DNA of 64,000 nt from Styela clava (lineage: Eukaryota; Chordata; Ascidiacea; Stolidobranchia; Styelidae), in assembly GCF_964204865.1 (NCBI RefSeq), contig NC_135261.1:10974001-11038000 (forward strand), given 5' to 3'. Shown here piece by piece: positions 25,801 through 39,100 of this stretch. The first letter of the stretch is position 1, and each line of letters opens with the position of its first letter. The notes under the pieces are model-generated. The model was not told the DNA's origin. It did not search any database and saw only the letters and a program-made list of their open reading frames with translations. A program made the position numbers and the translations under genes.

Positions 25801-28800
25801 ATTGTACTTGGTCCGCCAAAAACTAAATATTAAAATGAGACAAAATTTAACTAAAAAAGGTCTATCAAATGCACTGGGAGCTTAATTCAATTTTAGAACG
25901 AGCAAAAGTAAATTTTCCCAATAGGGTATGATAAAATATGAGAAAAATCTTGGTTTTGTCACAAAGCAAACAGATGCATTGTTTTACAAAAACTGTTAAA
26001 TCTGATGAAAGAAGTATTTCCAATTGAGCTTGTTTATTCATTTTGGTATTTTTATAAACCAAATGTGATATGTCAGATGTTGGTATTTTTATAAACCAAA
26101 TGTGCTATGTCAGATGTATTCACCAGCACCAAACAGAAAAATATTATTTAAAATTTTTTTACTTCTCTATCATATTGTGCTCAGACAGGCTAGTATAACA
26201 ATATATTATCTTGCATAAGTACAAAAATACCATAGATGACCAAAGATGGGCCATAAGTTGAGAGTATATAAATAAACATGCTCCAAGCATGAAATAGACC
26301 CGTTAATAATACTTGTGCCAACCATATTTATATATTTTGACCGACTCACTTCCTTAGACACATGCGTCAATCTGATATTACTCAACAATTCTGGTATCAA
26401 AGACTTCCGTTGTTCTATGTCATGTTGTATCCACAACAATACAGCTGAAAACATATCCTCCTCTTTAGGTACATTGACCTCGTCACTCGAAAATAGTTTG
26501 ACAACCTATAAAACGATAATAGCTATTGAAAATATTCTGAATACTAAGGCAGCAAGCAAGACGCAGAGAAAACACAAGAATATAGAAAAGTTGAAATACT
26601 TGATTTTAAAATCTTGTTGTGTTTATTATGAATATTAAAACATAAATAATTTTCTAAATAATAACCATCTTGAAAACCTACTTCTTCTTGAGGTAGAAGC
26701 AAAAATTCACGGTTCTGTGTCACCTCAATGAAATGTTCCTGAAAATAATAAATTAGTATTAAATTCATATCGCAATATTTAGGACATTGTAGCAGCAACA
26801 TTCATCTGCATCGTTTGATGTGTGATCTACTGAAAAATCACTATAAAACCATGCATGCGACGTCAGAGAAAAGTTACACTTCGGACTGACAAAACTCCAA
26901 CAAATTAAAAAGACTCTTAAATTGCTGGAAATTTTGACTAACTCCAGTTGCAAACTCCCTAATAAATAATGAAACTTTGGCACATGCATTTTTTAAGATC
27001 ATGTAGAAAATTAAATGTCTGAAATTTCAACTCCAACTCGAGAGAATTCACAATTTGTCTCTGATTTCTGATCTTGAATATTCGTCTCTGACTCCAATGA
27101 AACACGAAAAACTACTTCCAACTAGGGCTAGGCATTTTTGAATATCTGGTGATTTTAGAATCGAATCGAATATTGTTTTTTGAATCGAATATTCTTCCCA
27201 AATTGAATTTAAAATACTTGAAAGATTGGCAATGTAGGTGACTTTTTTATTTTTATCAATTACTGAAAACATAGAATCCATCACTCAGACAGTTTACTAA
27301 GTGTTCACTTCACACACAATGAAAAACATGTATCATCAATACTCAATCCGAAAAAAAGAGTCTCATGTCAAAAAATGACATATTCACCTCAATCTTTGGC
27401 AAAAGAAAAAAAACAAGATGGTGGTAATTCAAAATTTCTGTCTGAATCGATTGGGATAATTTATAATTCGATTCGAAATGCCCAGCTCTACCCACCTCCA
27501 CACCCTTGTATAGAACAAATCTGCTACAGATTTTAATGCTCTGCTCAATAATATTGACTATTCAATGATTTTGAAAATGGCTAAAAATTACCATAGTATA
27601 TTCACGAGCAGCCTGTTGCAACTGAACACATCCTTGTGTGTCTGCAAAAGCATGTATTCCAAGGCAATTAGATGGATGGAGTTGATTTTTTAAAAAATCA
27701 CAAGCAGCATTTACTACTACCATCAATTGTAAAATATTTGCTGTTGAAAGCAGACGTTCCACATTGTCTTCTCTAAGTTCCAGTTTCCCTGTGATAAACT
27801 TGTATAGTTAAACCAGAATGAATCATATTTTTGTCACTACAAATCAATAACAAAAAATGTAATGACATAAAGGATCAACACCCTAAAATTGCTGTGCAAT
27901 ATAGACACCTCACAAATTTTAGTAATGTTATTTTGTGACAGGCTATGTAAAGAAGTCCAGCAATTCTCGGATGTGATTATCCCTTGTGACAAAATTTGAA
28001 CCTGTGAACACACACAAAGCAATCAGAGATGTGACGGCAAGTGTATTCCTAACTCTTAGTACAATGCGCCAGCTGCCAAGCAAAAGCATTTTCCCACTGG
28101 AAGTTTCACTCATGGAAAATTTAATCAAAAGAACATTCCATCAGACATAATTCAACCCTAATTTTCATTAAAAGTTTTTTAAATAAATTATTTGGTTAAT
28201 GACACATCTCTCTCCATGTTATTCTTGTTGTCACCTCAATACTATCTCAGTCAAACATCCTCGTGGCAATGGCCACATCTGACATCCACGGATCTGACAT
28301 AGAAATTAGGCAAGAGGAAAAAACCTGCAGTTCAATATATGGTAACATAGTTTTTAGTCTAGTTTTGGACTTTTTTGAGTGAATTTTTCTGGATCCGCTG
28401 GTCCAATATTCCACCGATAACTAACCAAATCGAACCGCTATCAAATCAGACAATTTAAGAATTGTATTGATCAGCAAATAATAGGAATTACATTGATTCA
28501 ATAAATTTTTCCTACTTCATTTCATCCTGCAAAGATATAAAATTCTAGTATACATACCAGAATACATATATTTAACAAGTTCATCTAAAGCTTCTGGATC
28601 AATATCATTCAATTCAATTTCTGATTGTGTTGACTCCAGTAGATCATGATTAAACATTGCATGAAAATAATCTGACGTTGATGACAGAACAAGCTTGTGA
28701 GCAGGAATTCGTTTTGAACCAACTATGAAAAATTTATATAATTAGTAAAGGACTTTATATTACAGTCGAGAAAATCAAACAAATTGCGGCTAATTTCTTA

Positions 28801-29385
28801 AAATTAATATAGCGTAGTCCAATCAGCCTTCAGTCATGAAAACTGCTAACTAGTAAAGGTCTTCGCTGCTGAAAGTGCAGTGGAAAAGGATATTATTGTC
28901 CATATATTTCTGTACTAGTCTTGTACTCGCAGGCCAATATACTAAATTAAACACGTCAAACAAATTTTAGAGTTTTAAAGATGCAGTGTCAGAATGTTAA
29001 AAGATTACAGATGTACCGTACCGTAATTTGAATATTACTGTATTAAAGTAGGACTACATTAAACTATGTGAATCATTTCAAATTTACCAGAAAAATTGAA
29101 TCGAATGCTGCAATTTCATATCTCAACATAATCTGCAGATCTGACTGTCTGTTACCGGTACCGGTATGTCAGTATGCAGATTTAAACTCTTTGTTCTATT
29201 TCTATTTTTAGGTTATAGAAGTACCGGTAGACTACCATTCGCAGATTTGTGCCACCCAGGAAAGATATTAATCTAGAGTATTTGCACTCACCGATTAAAG
29301 TTACATCGCAAAGTTGCTGCTTATCTAGATGATCTTCCATCCTTGATAACGTTACAACTGAATGTGTTCCATGAGAAAATGCCAT
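19899..29385 (-). CDS. KLHL5: Kelch-like protein, KLHL1/4/5 class
   Basis: Eleven exons join to 560 residues: 29292-29385, 28558-28722, 27592-27788, 26682-26738, 26350-26505, 25645-25822, 22869-23093, 21985-22147, 20951-21163, 20620-20732, 19899-20020. Order: BTB domain (from about residue 16, [15 protein letters not shown]), BACK domain (about 125-235, [15 protein letters not shown]), then six Kelch repeats with GG doublets and Tyr/Trp spacing ([20 protein letters not shown]). BTB-Kelch proteins of this type act as Cullin-3 substrate adaptors or actin-associated proteins. The sequence closely follows the vertebrate KLHL1/KLHL4/KLHL5 group as I remember it; one gene here may stand for all three. 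Those proteins have a long extension before BTB that is absent here; an in-frame TAA seven codons upstream supports this start for this exon. The last residues (HMKNSS) differ from vertebrates. Confidence 0.92.
21591..21783. mobile_element. 193-bp MITE in a KLHL intron
   Basis: Perfect 8-bp direct repeats ATCATTAG flank it (21583-21590 and 21784-21791). The ends are inverted repeats: GGTGACCGTACATTTGAACC on the left and, from the right, GGGTTCCCGTACATTTGAAC, each followed by a second GTACATTTGAACCCA-type unit. No coding capacity. The 8-bp duplication is compatible with hAT or P-type elements; the GG ends are unlike the CAG ends of the other hAT elements here. Confidence 0.85.
22486..22640 (-). 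mobile_element. Decayed SINE copy
   Basis: Reverse-strand relative of the SINE at 17901-18243, sharing GCGTTAGGAATAC and a degenerate B box (GGTTTCAAATCC). Lies in the KLHL intron between the exons at 21985 and 22869. Confidence 0.65.
27945..28095 (-). mobile_element. Decayed SINE copy
   Basis: Reverse-strand relative of the SINE at 17901-18243, sharing GTTAGGAATAC, a degenerate B box (GGTTCAAAT) and GAGAATTGCTGGACT. Lies in the intron upstream of KLHL exon 3. The short open frames here are repeat-derived, not exons. Confidence 0.65.
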
Positions 29386-31248
29386 TTTTCTTAAACACTT
29401 CGCTTAGTTATTCCAAAGTGGATTTGCAACTTAATTGTGGGCGAATCTGGTAGTTGCGATCAAATACGATGAAATTCGCTTATTTCGGCAGCGCACATCA
29501 ACAAACCAATCAACCCCCAGTTCTAGCCAAACCTACGACAACAATGCACTCGAAAACTCCTCGCGAGCAAAGAAGTACCTATGTTTTCCGGAGCACCGAC
29601 TTCCCTGTTTACTTCCGCATCATTGACTAATCAGCAAAATATTAGCCGATTGGTGGCCCGAAATAAATATTAATAGATTATTCAGATAACTCAAAGTTTA
29701 ATTTATCCTCAGAGTAGTTTTAGATTAAAATTAATTAGGATATTCAAAAATTATTACCAGAAAGCCTACAATAGACTAAGCTAAGATTAATTGCTATTAG
29801 CACTTTGAGTTAGAAGTTGGTTGAGTATGGACCTTTCCCCGAGCATCGACTTTCTTGTTTACCTTGTGACATTGGCCAATCAGCAAGATGCAAAAAGTGA
29901 CGTAACAATGCCCCCTTTTAGCATTCGCTCAGACACTTTTCTCACTCAGACAGATTTTCAAGTGTGGTTGTAAACATGACCTCGTTTTCGCGTTTTCGAA
30001 CTCTATTCGTTAGTTTTCAGTTGTGTTTCGGAAACTTAAATATAAATCAGATAATTCAATGATCACTCTGTCTTCCTAAGAGTTTTAATTAAATTGCAGT
30101 AATAAAAATTAGTTTAGAAATAGCTGTGATAGACTAGTCTGAAATTCTTTACCGGTACTTTTAAAAAACAAATCGTTGTATGCGATGAATCATAATGATG
30201 GTCCGAAACACATACTCCATTTTACAAGCACCAACTCGCAAATACACTCCTAAAATAGCCTCGAAAATTTTGCAAAGGTAAAGTATAGGGAGAATTTTCC
30301 GGGGGTTAAAGGTCGGGGAAAGGTCCATTGAATTGAATTGGTAGTTATGAACATGTAAACCAGTCTGTGAACGCCAACTAAAAAATTCCCAAAATATGCA
30401 TAGAGCATTTTGCAAAAGTTAGGTATAGGAAGATTTTCATTGGCATCAAGTGTCGAGAAACATCAATTCTGTACGTGAAATTTCAAATTAATCGTGAAAT
30501 GGCGCACGAGCTTTGAAATAACTCGATCAGCATCTCAAAGATTCCAGTCCAGAAATTATATACGATTCACTAAATAATACAGAAATATTACAACGTAACG
30601 TGTGATGACTGTTTTGTTCATATTACAGCATAAAATCTTTTCAATACTGCAAGCCGTGTGAGAGACCAAACTGCCATTGTACATTATAAATGGTCTTGGA
30701 ATTCTACGTGAAGCAGACTACTGATCAATACTGATTAATCATTGAAGAAAGTTAACTCAAAGTAAGTCGTAATCTTTCTGATGAAAGTTTTTCTGGAATG
30801 AACATCGGAGTCATCGAATTATAATTCTGTTTATGTGAATTTCTCGTTATATATTTCCTTGTCGTATATTAATCCTAATTAAGAGTTAATCTACGTTAAA
30901 AAATGCCCTAGTGACCCCTGGCGTTTTCCTAAAATAAACATTGGGAATATGAATGATAAAGCATGCCAACGCTTCTGTTCAATTTGGTGCTAACTTTTAA
31001 ATGGTTAATAAGTAGTAACTTTTTATCAAATAAGAAAACTTAAAAGCACTAAATTGGCTCGTCAAAACGATACTGGACAAGACCAGCAATGCCAGGAGGA
31101 TCAGTTTAGGTGATGATCATGCATTACACATTACCCAAAATCAGAGTCTTCTTGAAACAACGTGAGACAAAATAAAATGTATTTGAATACATAAGCATAT
31201 TAAAAGAGATAATAAGACAAACATAAATTGAATCCGATATTCATCTCC
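29386..31248. promoter_or_regulatory. KLHL upstream region with a duplicated CCAAT segment
   Basis: A segment near 29581-29645 recurs in diverged form near 29830-29895, 250 bases away (GAGCACCGAC versus GAGCATCGAC, then a shared CAATCAGCAA-type core). The distal copy has a palindromic CCAAT box (ATTGGCCAAT, 29871-29880) and a CRE-like TGACGTAA (29898-29905). They lie about 0.2-0.5 kb upstream of the minus-strand KLHL start and are candidate promoter elements. No coding exon was seen in the region. Confidence 0.45.
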
Positions 31249-31254
31249 TTTATT
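31249..31254 (-). terminator. Poly(A) signal overlapping a stop codon
   Basis: On the minus strand the stop of the unknown gene is followed directly by AATAAA (CTCTAATAAAGG), sharing two bases with the stop. If used, the 3' UTR would be only some tens of bases. Confidence 0.4.
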
Positions 31255-34200
31255 AGAGTTGGTTATCTTCAGCAACATCACACTGTCCAATCTCTTTATC
31301 GTCGGCTGGTGGCTGAAAATTACTTTTCTGCAAGGTGACAAAAAGTATCACTGAAATATTGTAACTACTTATCGACAAGAGCTTTGTCTGGAGTTTAATT
31401 AGTTTATCTGTATAACCAAAAACCAGCAGTCAGCTATTGATCTCTCTGAATTGAAACGCGTTAAAATTAAGAAATAATATTCGTTAGATTATTCCCGAAA
31501 TTAGTACGGTATGCCCAATGAAAAATTAAAAACCGTATTTTCTTACCTGCTCAATTTCGTCAATGTCGAACAACAAGTCGGTTATATCAAGACTATCAAA
31601 GTCAGAAGACATTGATGAAAACGTATCTATCTCCTGAAATTGAATAGACGTAAAAAAATGACGAGATTGCAAAAAATTGCTTCATATTAATTTAGTCCAC
31701 AAACGCCACAGGCAGCAATAGGTTGTGTAGCCTGGAAAGTGATTGATCTCTGAACTACGGCGTGATCGAGCTAGCTATTTATTTAAAAGAATAAAAATAG
31801 ACTCATTATCAGAAGGGTGGGCTAAAAACTTGGGTAAATATAATGAAAACGGTATAACTGCAATAGGCAAATACACTATTCTGCAAACAATTTACCACTC
31901 ACTGAGTTTGAAGGAGATTGTAGAATTTCTTTAATGTCTTCAATCTCCAACACTCTGTCAACTATCATGTTGATAAAGTCTTTCGCTTCTTTTTCAACCT
32001 ATGAATTATAAAAAATAAATTATATCTATTTCCATCAAGTGTCTGTTGACTAAAGAAATAATAAGAAAGAATAACGTACAAGTATTAACTGTTCTACAAA
32101 TACATTGCAAAACAAGTATATATATTTTTTTTTTCTTTAAAGGTATACGCAATATATATAAAGTAACCACAAAAAATAAGAAAATTATAATCAACCTCTC
32201 GTAAAATTGAAACTTTATCCAATACATGATCAAGCGCCAACTTCACATCTTTCATAATCTGTATAAAAACATACGATCACGATCGAATAAATAATTAAAC
32301 TAATTTTTGTGATAAAACTAAGATTTTAACTGATCACTTTTGTGGCTTTTTACCTTCGTTTGGATAAAAAAGATTCTAGGCTAAGAAACATTGAAAAAGG
32401 TTTTAGACCTAGTTAAATGATTTGTATCATACATTGTACAAGTATTCAAATTTTACAATCACCAGAGAGCAGATTCTCTCTCTAATTTACAAAAACCTTA
32501 CTAATTTTAACTTTCAACATTATTTAAAAAGTAGAATAATAAATCCAACTAGCACTTACTCTCATTATTATATGATTAATCTATAACTGAACAAAAGCCA
32601 CCACAGAACAACATTTTATTTTAATTTGAAAGGTGTTAATCTATTTTATAATGGTAGTATACATCTCACTCAGTAACCTGCAAGTCTTCCAAGCTGAATT
32701 CTTTGTTTTTACTTTGAACTGGTTTGGCAGTGATTGGTCTTCTTTGTCTCTTTTTCTGCAAATACAGTCGCAGTACTGAGATTTTGTTCGAAGAATATAT
32801 TATGCACTTCAGAAATATTGAATACTGAAATTCGTAGTGTTTTAAAGTTGTTATTGCCTTATTTCTCGATTATTTTGTTTTGTGTATCATGGTGCAGTGA
32901 TTTATGTCAATTCAACGCCTTTCATTGTTATTTCGGTTAATTTATTCACCTCACGCGCTTTCACATATTGTTGAAGACTTGGAAGCTCCTGATTAATTTG
33001 ACGAAGACCAATACCAGTGTCATCAAGCGGTGTCCAAAATGCTTCGGCGGGTGAGTAACGAGCTGCAGCTCGGGTTGGGGGTGCGGTCTTTGGACGCCGG
33101 TATGTTACTTTACCCTGTTCATGAGACTTTTTAAACGTATAGCCTAGAGCAGGGGTGCACAACTCAAATGAGGACACGTGCCAAATTTTTCAAAATAATC
33201 TTGTCGCGTACCATGCACAATCGTTGGTTTTGTAAATTTCCTTCCGTAAAACACACATCAAACAAATTTCAATAATAATAATACATAATAACGAATATCT
33301 ATTTATTGAAACAATTTAATGTCCTATAAAAAATGCTGATTTTGATAGAAACGTGATATTTTAATGCATATCATAAATACAATTTTTACTTTTACAAAAC
33401 CATTCGCGTGCCACGTTTGAGCATATGGCATGCCAAATTTGACACGCGTGCCCCGTGTTGTGCACCCCTGGCCTAGAGGTCTTGCATCATTAGTTGGATT
33501 ACATGAATATATATGAAGAACGTTGCATATTCATCTTGTTCTATATAGCATAGCTTTTTTAAACTCATAGCATTAATCATAGTTAAAGTATTATTGTTCA
33601 TTATTTAAAGTAATTTTTCACCTTCTGAATTTAAACTTAACTTTTGTTACCTTCGAATTTTCTAAAACGAGTTCATTTTCATCAAACACCATTCCTGGAA
33701 GATTCTATATAATAAATTCAATACTGTATATTAATATTTTCTTATAAGAAAGGTTAGTGTTGTAAATATTGAAAGATTAATTGGGAGTGGACAATGATAC
33801 AACAGAATTTCAACAATGGGTTGGATCTCGATTTTGGACAAACAAAACAGGCAAGGCACCATACATTTGACGTATAGATGAGTTGGATTTGAAATGCTGG
33901 ACCTTATAAAATCGAACTCTTCTGTAATCGTAGATAGAAGCCTTATTAAAGGTAGCTACCTTTCACTTTGCTTGTCAGTTGTTATGTATGATAATCGACA
34001 GACCTATAGTTAGGCCTTTACAGAAATACAATAATATTTCATCATATATAAATCAAATATCACAAATTTGTTTAAAGACTTTCTACAAACCTAACCTCGA
34101 ATGAATTCGTTCTTTCAAGAAGTTTTACTTTTATACTCCCGATGTCCTGGAATAAAAGAGAAACGTATTCAATGGCCGGCGATATGGGAACTGTCCATTG

Positions 34201-36156
34201 CTCAATACACTCCCTAGTTTACAAAGAGTTCACAGGAGTTTTATCAAAGTGAAAAATAATGCATAATGAGAATATTTTGTTAGTGTTACGGTCTAATTTA
34301 CATCTGATATGATATGGGCATCACATACTATTTTAGCTTGATATTGTAGCATTCAGAGGAAATCATATACCATACCAACGATTCTTTGTTCAACAACTTT
34401 TCCTCTTTTTTCTTCTGACCAAACAGAACCACAAGAGAATCACTCGATAAAACACTGATCTGAAATTATTATTATTATGTTGAAATCGTTTACATGAACA
34501 GCTGTGGTCATTCACTCATTTTCATAAAACCATGCGCTGCTCTAAAATAACTGTTAGTCGTCTTACCGTTCCTTATTTGGGAAAATTGTCACAAACACAT
34601 CACAAAATCATCCTTACATTGTCCCCAGCAGCTGTTTTATCCTGATTTCTTTCATTGTTATACGTCATTGGATCTATCCATATTTCATTGTCACCGAGAT
34701 CAAAATTCAGAACAATCGGATCAAAATCATCCTTTGGACGCTTTTGTCCTCCAATGCAGAAAAAGGGCGACTAAAAAGTATAATTAAAATGTGGAGACAT
34801 CATCATTATGATCCCAGTTTTTAACATCAAAGTAAAATTAAGTCTGAAAATTGCATCGCCAATTTAATAAAAACTTTATTCTAAAGAGAAATAAATTTAG
34901 GCTTGTCAAATTTAAATAGATTTTGTGGTGTGCCCAAGACGGCCGACTCGGAATTTGAGAACTTAAAGTCAATATTCAAATTCAAGAAACCAGTCGGACA
35001 ATCGCCCGTGTGGTATATTACTGATGGCAGTTACGAACCAGCAGAACTTGTGTTGCCAGCCACATCCACCGTTGAAGCCGCGCATTCCGTTTCTGTATAA
35101 AAATAACGATTCGTTAAGTTGAGTAGCAAATAATATTTTACAAATAATTTCTTAATTAGTAAAATTGTACTTGAGTGAAATTGTTTAAATATTTTAAATC
35201 AGAAGTGTGTGACCTTTAAAACGGAAGAACCAGATATAAATAACTGCGTGAAACCGAGGGCCGCAATTTTATGTTAAAATAGGCTTCATAGGGGCTGCAT
35301 GTTGCATTTTGGTTGTTGACAAGCGTTGTTCGCTTCCCACAAGCTAGCTGTTAGGGTATTGTAACTCCATTAGCATAGATAGTAAATTGAACTCGGATAT
35401 AGGCTTCAGAACGCAAAATGATGGAATTACTCGCACCTATACCAGATTGAACTAAATTGAAAACTCGCGGGCCGCACACCATTCGAAATTGGCACTTTTC
35501 TGCGGGCCGGACAATTTTTTCTTTCGTACCCTATTTGGCCCGCGCGCTGCAAGTTGCACTCCCCTGCTATAAATTAACGTGTCGGTCCCGACGCTTCACA
35601 AAATCAATCTTGCTCTATCTAGGGAAGTATGACTATTTTATTTGTGTGACGTCACAAAGATGCATTTCAATTTCGATTAAGATGAGAACACAGCAAAGAC
35701 ACGTACTAGAGTAGACCTAAAATGAAATTTCATTAAAGTCTTCAAAATCGACAGAAATTAAACAAGTAGGCCTATATGTTCAAACTGCACCCATCCCAAC
35801 GACGCTGATATTCAGAGCCAAGGATGTTGTCATTTGAAAATTTACAAAGCCTATTTTATCTCGGTCTGAGATAGAATATATCAGCAATGTATTGGGTTAA
35901 AACTTCTTTCCCACTACATCATGTACGAGGATAGCGAGAGAAGTCGTTCACAACAATTTTATACATTCTCCGACTCTAAATAGTTTTCAGTGAAAGCCTT
36001 TATTTGAAATCTGTAACTTATTATTGCAGATTAAACTTTTATTATTCAAAAGATGCCAACCTTCTTCCTTTCTGAACTTGGCGGTGAATCAACTTCATAA
36101 TCCTTCGATCTTTTTCTACAAAAGATCCATCTTTTCAATCTTTCTCCTACTCCCAT
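31253..36156 (-). CDS. Unknown protein, 337 aa, all introns phase 0
   Basis: Eleven exons with consensus splice sites join without a shift: 36061-36156, 34618-34770, 34376-34459, 34096-34146, 33651-33704, 32950-33126, 32678-32755, 32196-32258, 31903-31998, 31547-31633, 31253-31327. Every exon is a multiple of three. The start (MGVGERLKRWIFCRKRSKDY) follows a purine-rich context. The protein has no signal peptide or membrane segment. It begins basic, has an acidic aromatic stretch (DPIVLNFDLGDNEIWIDP), basic-proline motifs (RRPKTAPPTRAAARYSP; KKRQRRPITAK), predicted helices in the middle (DVKLALDHVLDKVSILRE) and an acidic tail (SSDFDSLDITDLLFDID). I do not recognise the family. An extra exon between 34771 and 36060 is possible. 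A decayed copy of its last exons lies at 1366-2330. Confidence 0.7.
33150..33470. mobile_element. hAT MITE beside a splice acceptor
   Basis: Termini are CAGGGGTGCACAAC on both sides (inverted), 321 bases apart, with perfect 8-bp target duplications GCCTAGAG (33142-33149 and 33471-33478). Inside are AT-rich sequence and GTGCC motifs; there is no transposase. It is inserted in an intron of the unknown minus-strand gene, only 23 bases upstream of the exon starting at 33126. Confidence 0.95.
35242..35566. mobile_element. Decayed hAT MITE
   Basis: The right end read inward is CAGGGGAGTGCAACTTG; the left end (AACTGCGTGAAACC) is a decayed match. Flanks are ATATAAAT (35234-35241) and CTATAAAT (35567-35574), 7 of 8 identical. 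GC-rich GCGGGCC motifs lie inside, as in the other hAT elements. It sits in the first intron of the unknown gene. Confidence 0.65.
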
Positions 36157-39100
36157 CTTCTTTTACTCTAAATCAAATTTCTTTGCTCAATTATTGAACA
36201 TTTCGGTATTCGATTATCTCAATAAAACAACCGTAATTGTTCATGATATCTCGAAACGAATAATTTGAGATCTAAAGCTATTTTGTTATTTGTAAAATTC
36301 TCTGTGACGTAATAATCAACTGTTACTTCATAATATTATTAATATAACTGTGTGTGATTTCCCTAACGCCGGCAGATCAGAACATCGATAACATACAAAT
36401 CTTTATATATGACGTCATATATGACGCAATAATGGAAGTGGAGATTGTGTATACATAGCACTTCGCAAAAGTATATCCTACTGCGCGTGACTGATAATTA
36501 AAAATATTAATGAAATAATATGTGATAACGGGACAGAGATGCCCGTATTTGAAAATGAGAGCAATGCTCAAATACAAAGGTACAAAGGTCAAACTAGAAT
36601 ATCGGTTAGAAACCGAAGACTTATCGATCGAAGGTTAGGGGATCCCCCAAAACAGTGGTTCTACTCCATAGTGACACCGTGTGTCCCATCACTAATTAAT
36701 TAATAACTCGCTAATTATAAGACATAATCCATCCAAAATCGCTAGGCTTCTGATCCGAGCTATGATGAATGCACATGCAAAATTTGGAGCAGATTTAACC
36801 TCGCTTCCGTGAGATATCGCGTGCATCTAACACACAGACATACACACAAACAGACATACAAATACCTATCAACATACTCACCGATCTTAAGATCGATAGG
36901 TAACAACTACGGACAGACAGACAACTACGTCACAGACACATCTTGTGCGCTTGTTTCTTATGCCTAAATATCGAGACAATTTTGGAATCGGAGAAGTGAG
37001 CGATGCTGCTTTGAAACATTACTTTTATCGGCTCCATGATACATTAGATGTACTCCTTAAGGACATTTATTCGGAATATTGTAGTGTCGTGGTGTACCTT
37101 TGTCAAGCGTTATCCTTTTGAATAAAAGTCTTCTCTGAAACGTGATGACTAATTATATTCGTATAAGCATGTTTTCATGACATATTCCGTGAAGTTAGTT
37201 CTTTTTTGGCGAATATTGATAACTTTTCAGATTATTGAGTTTGATCAGGGAAAAAGTGATATAATAATAGATTCTAACCTTTTCAGGCTAGTCTATAGGC
37301 TCACTCTGAGCAAAATTATAATGCCACAAGCTAGTGAAACTATATAAAGTTTGGGTGAGGCCTTACGCACTAGTAACATTCGGTCGACGAGAAACAATCA
37401 ATTTTCGAATAAAATTAAGAAGTTGCAAAACTCGCTCAAAATGTATTTTTACATGATGTTCGACCACATTTATCACAAAACGTCCAGTTTGCTCATTATC
37501 GGAATGATGAAGCATATTCGATTCCTATCATCAGCTGTCGCACACTGATGTAGACTATCACTTTATTTTGGGATAAATCACAAAGATTTAGGATTGGTAC
37601 AAGACTTCCCATGAAGGTTAAACGGTTGTTTGGACTGTTTTCCTAACCCCACAACCTCCTAGGAGAATGAGTAATCGTTTTGTTTACTCTATCAGCGGAA
37701 GACGAGGCGCTTGGGTTCACGTATTATCAATGGAGGTCTCGACAAATCTTTTCCTGATTTGGCGGCAATTTTTGTCTTTTTATTTTGGAGTAAAGTGTAG
37801 AGTTTCCAACGGAATTTCAAGGTCGCTAATTGCGTCACCGACAAGTTGTTAAAAAAATTGATGCAGTGTCTTATATCTGCGTTTGGCATAAATCGGGTGC
37901 CTATTTCCTATTTTTAATCAGAAATTTTTGTATACAACTATGTTTCCCTCTTAAAAATTTGCTCCGTCTGGTTTTGAGACTTGGGTTTCGTTTTTCTCCC
38001 TTTTTGTACGAAAGCAGGTGAAAAGCATTGTATGTGCTAGCCTACTTATAAAAATGTAAAAAGCGTGACTTATTATGGCAAGATTAACTACTTAAGGGAT
38101 TTATCGCGCGATGGACCTTTGGGTGACCCCCCTGTGACGCACGACAGTAGATAGTATTTGTACGATGAAAATGGTCGGCGTTCAATTAATGGAATAGACG
38201 GCTGCAATAAAAAAGAACTGAATGCCACCCACATTGAACAAGGCAAACTAGAGAAAACGTTACCATGAAGTGAATATGGAATGACAGAACATCATTTTCT
38301 CGTTTGATCTTAAACTACTAGGGTTTTAAATTTCAGCTAAAAACATTTAATTTGTAAGAAGAACGCTACGAAATAATCATACAAAATTGTGTGATTTTGT
38401 GCCCCACCAATACAGACCGAGACGTACAATCTGATATCAGCGCGCAACAATCACGTGCAGCTCAGATTAGAAGCTTCACCTTCGCCGCAAATATTGGTGT
38501 TTATTGATATTGTATTGTTCGTTCAAAATAAAGGAATGGTCGAGCAGGATACTTGAATTTGTGGTAAGAGGACACCCTGATTCGAATCGTGAGAACTTGA
38601 AATATAACGACATGCTTCTAGTTGATTATAATTTTTGTTTGTGAACAAACTACGTGTTATTCTTGAACTAATTTTGTCATAATCATATTTTTTAGCAAAA
38701 AATATATAATTAGTATACAAGCTCAATGTTGCTACAAACTATTTTCGTCAATCCGTGGTAATTGTGCATTGTAAAGACAATGGGATTAGTGAGGGGCATG
38801 GACGGAAGATGTTTTTTTCTCTTTGTGACGCAATAATAATCTATTTAAATTTTCGGGCGAAATTGCGTAAAACACGAAATCAGCTGTTGTGCATCGTTGC
38901 CCGCCTAATTGTTATTATCGAGGCATTAGTCTATGTTTAACTGGATAACCTATGCGGAATTTTAAGTCGAAACTGTTTACTTGTCTAGATTTGAGTCACC
39001 CGTAAAAATGTAAATTTTCTGCGCTTTTTTTCATATGAATGGATGGTATTTTTGTTGTTTCCAGAGCCGCGGGATATAATATAATGTCTGGTTTCAATTA

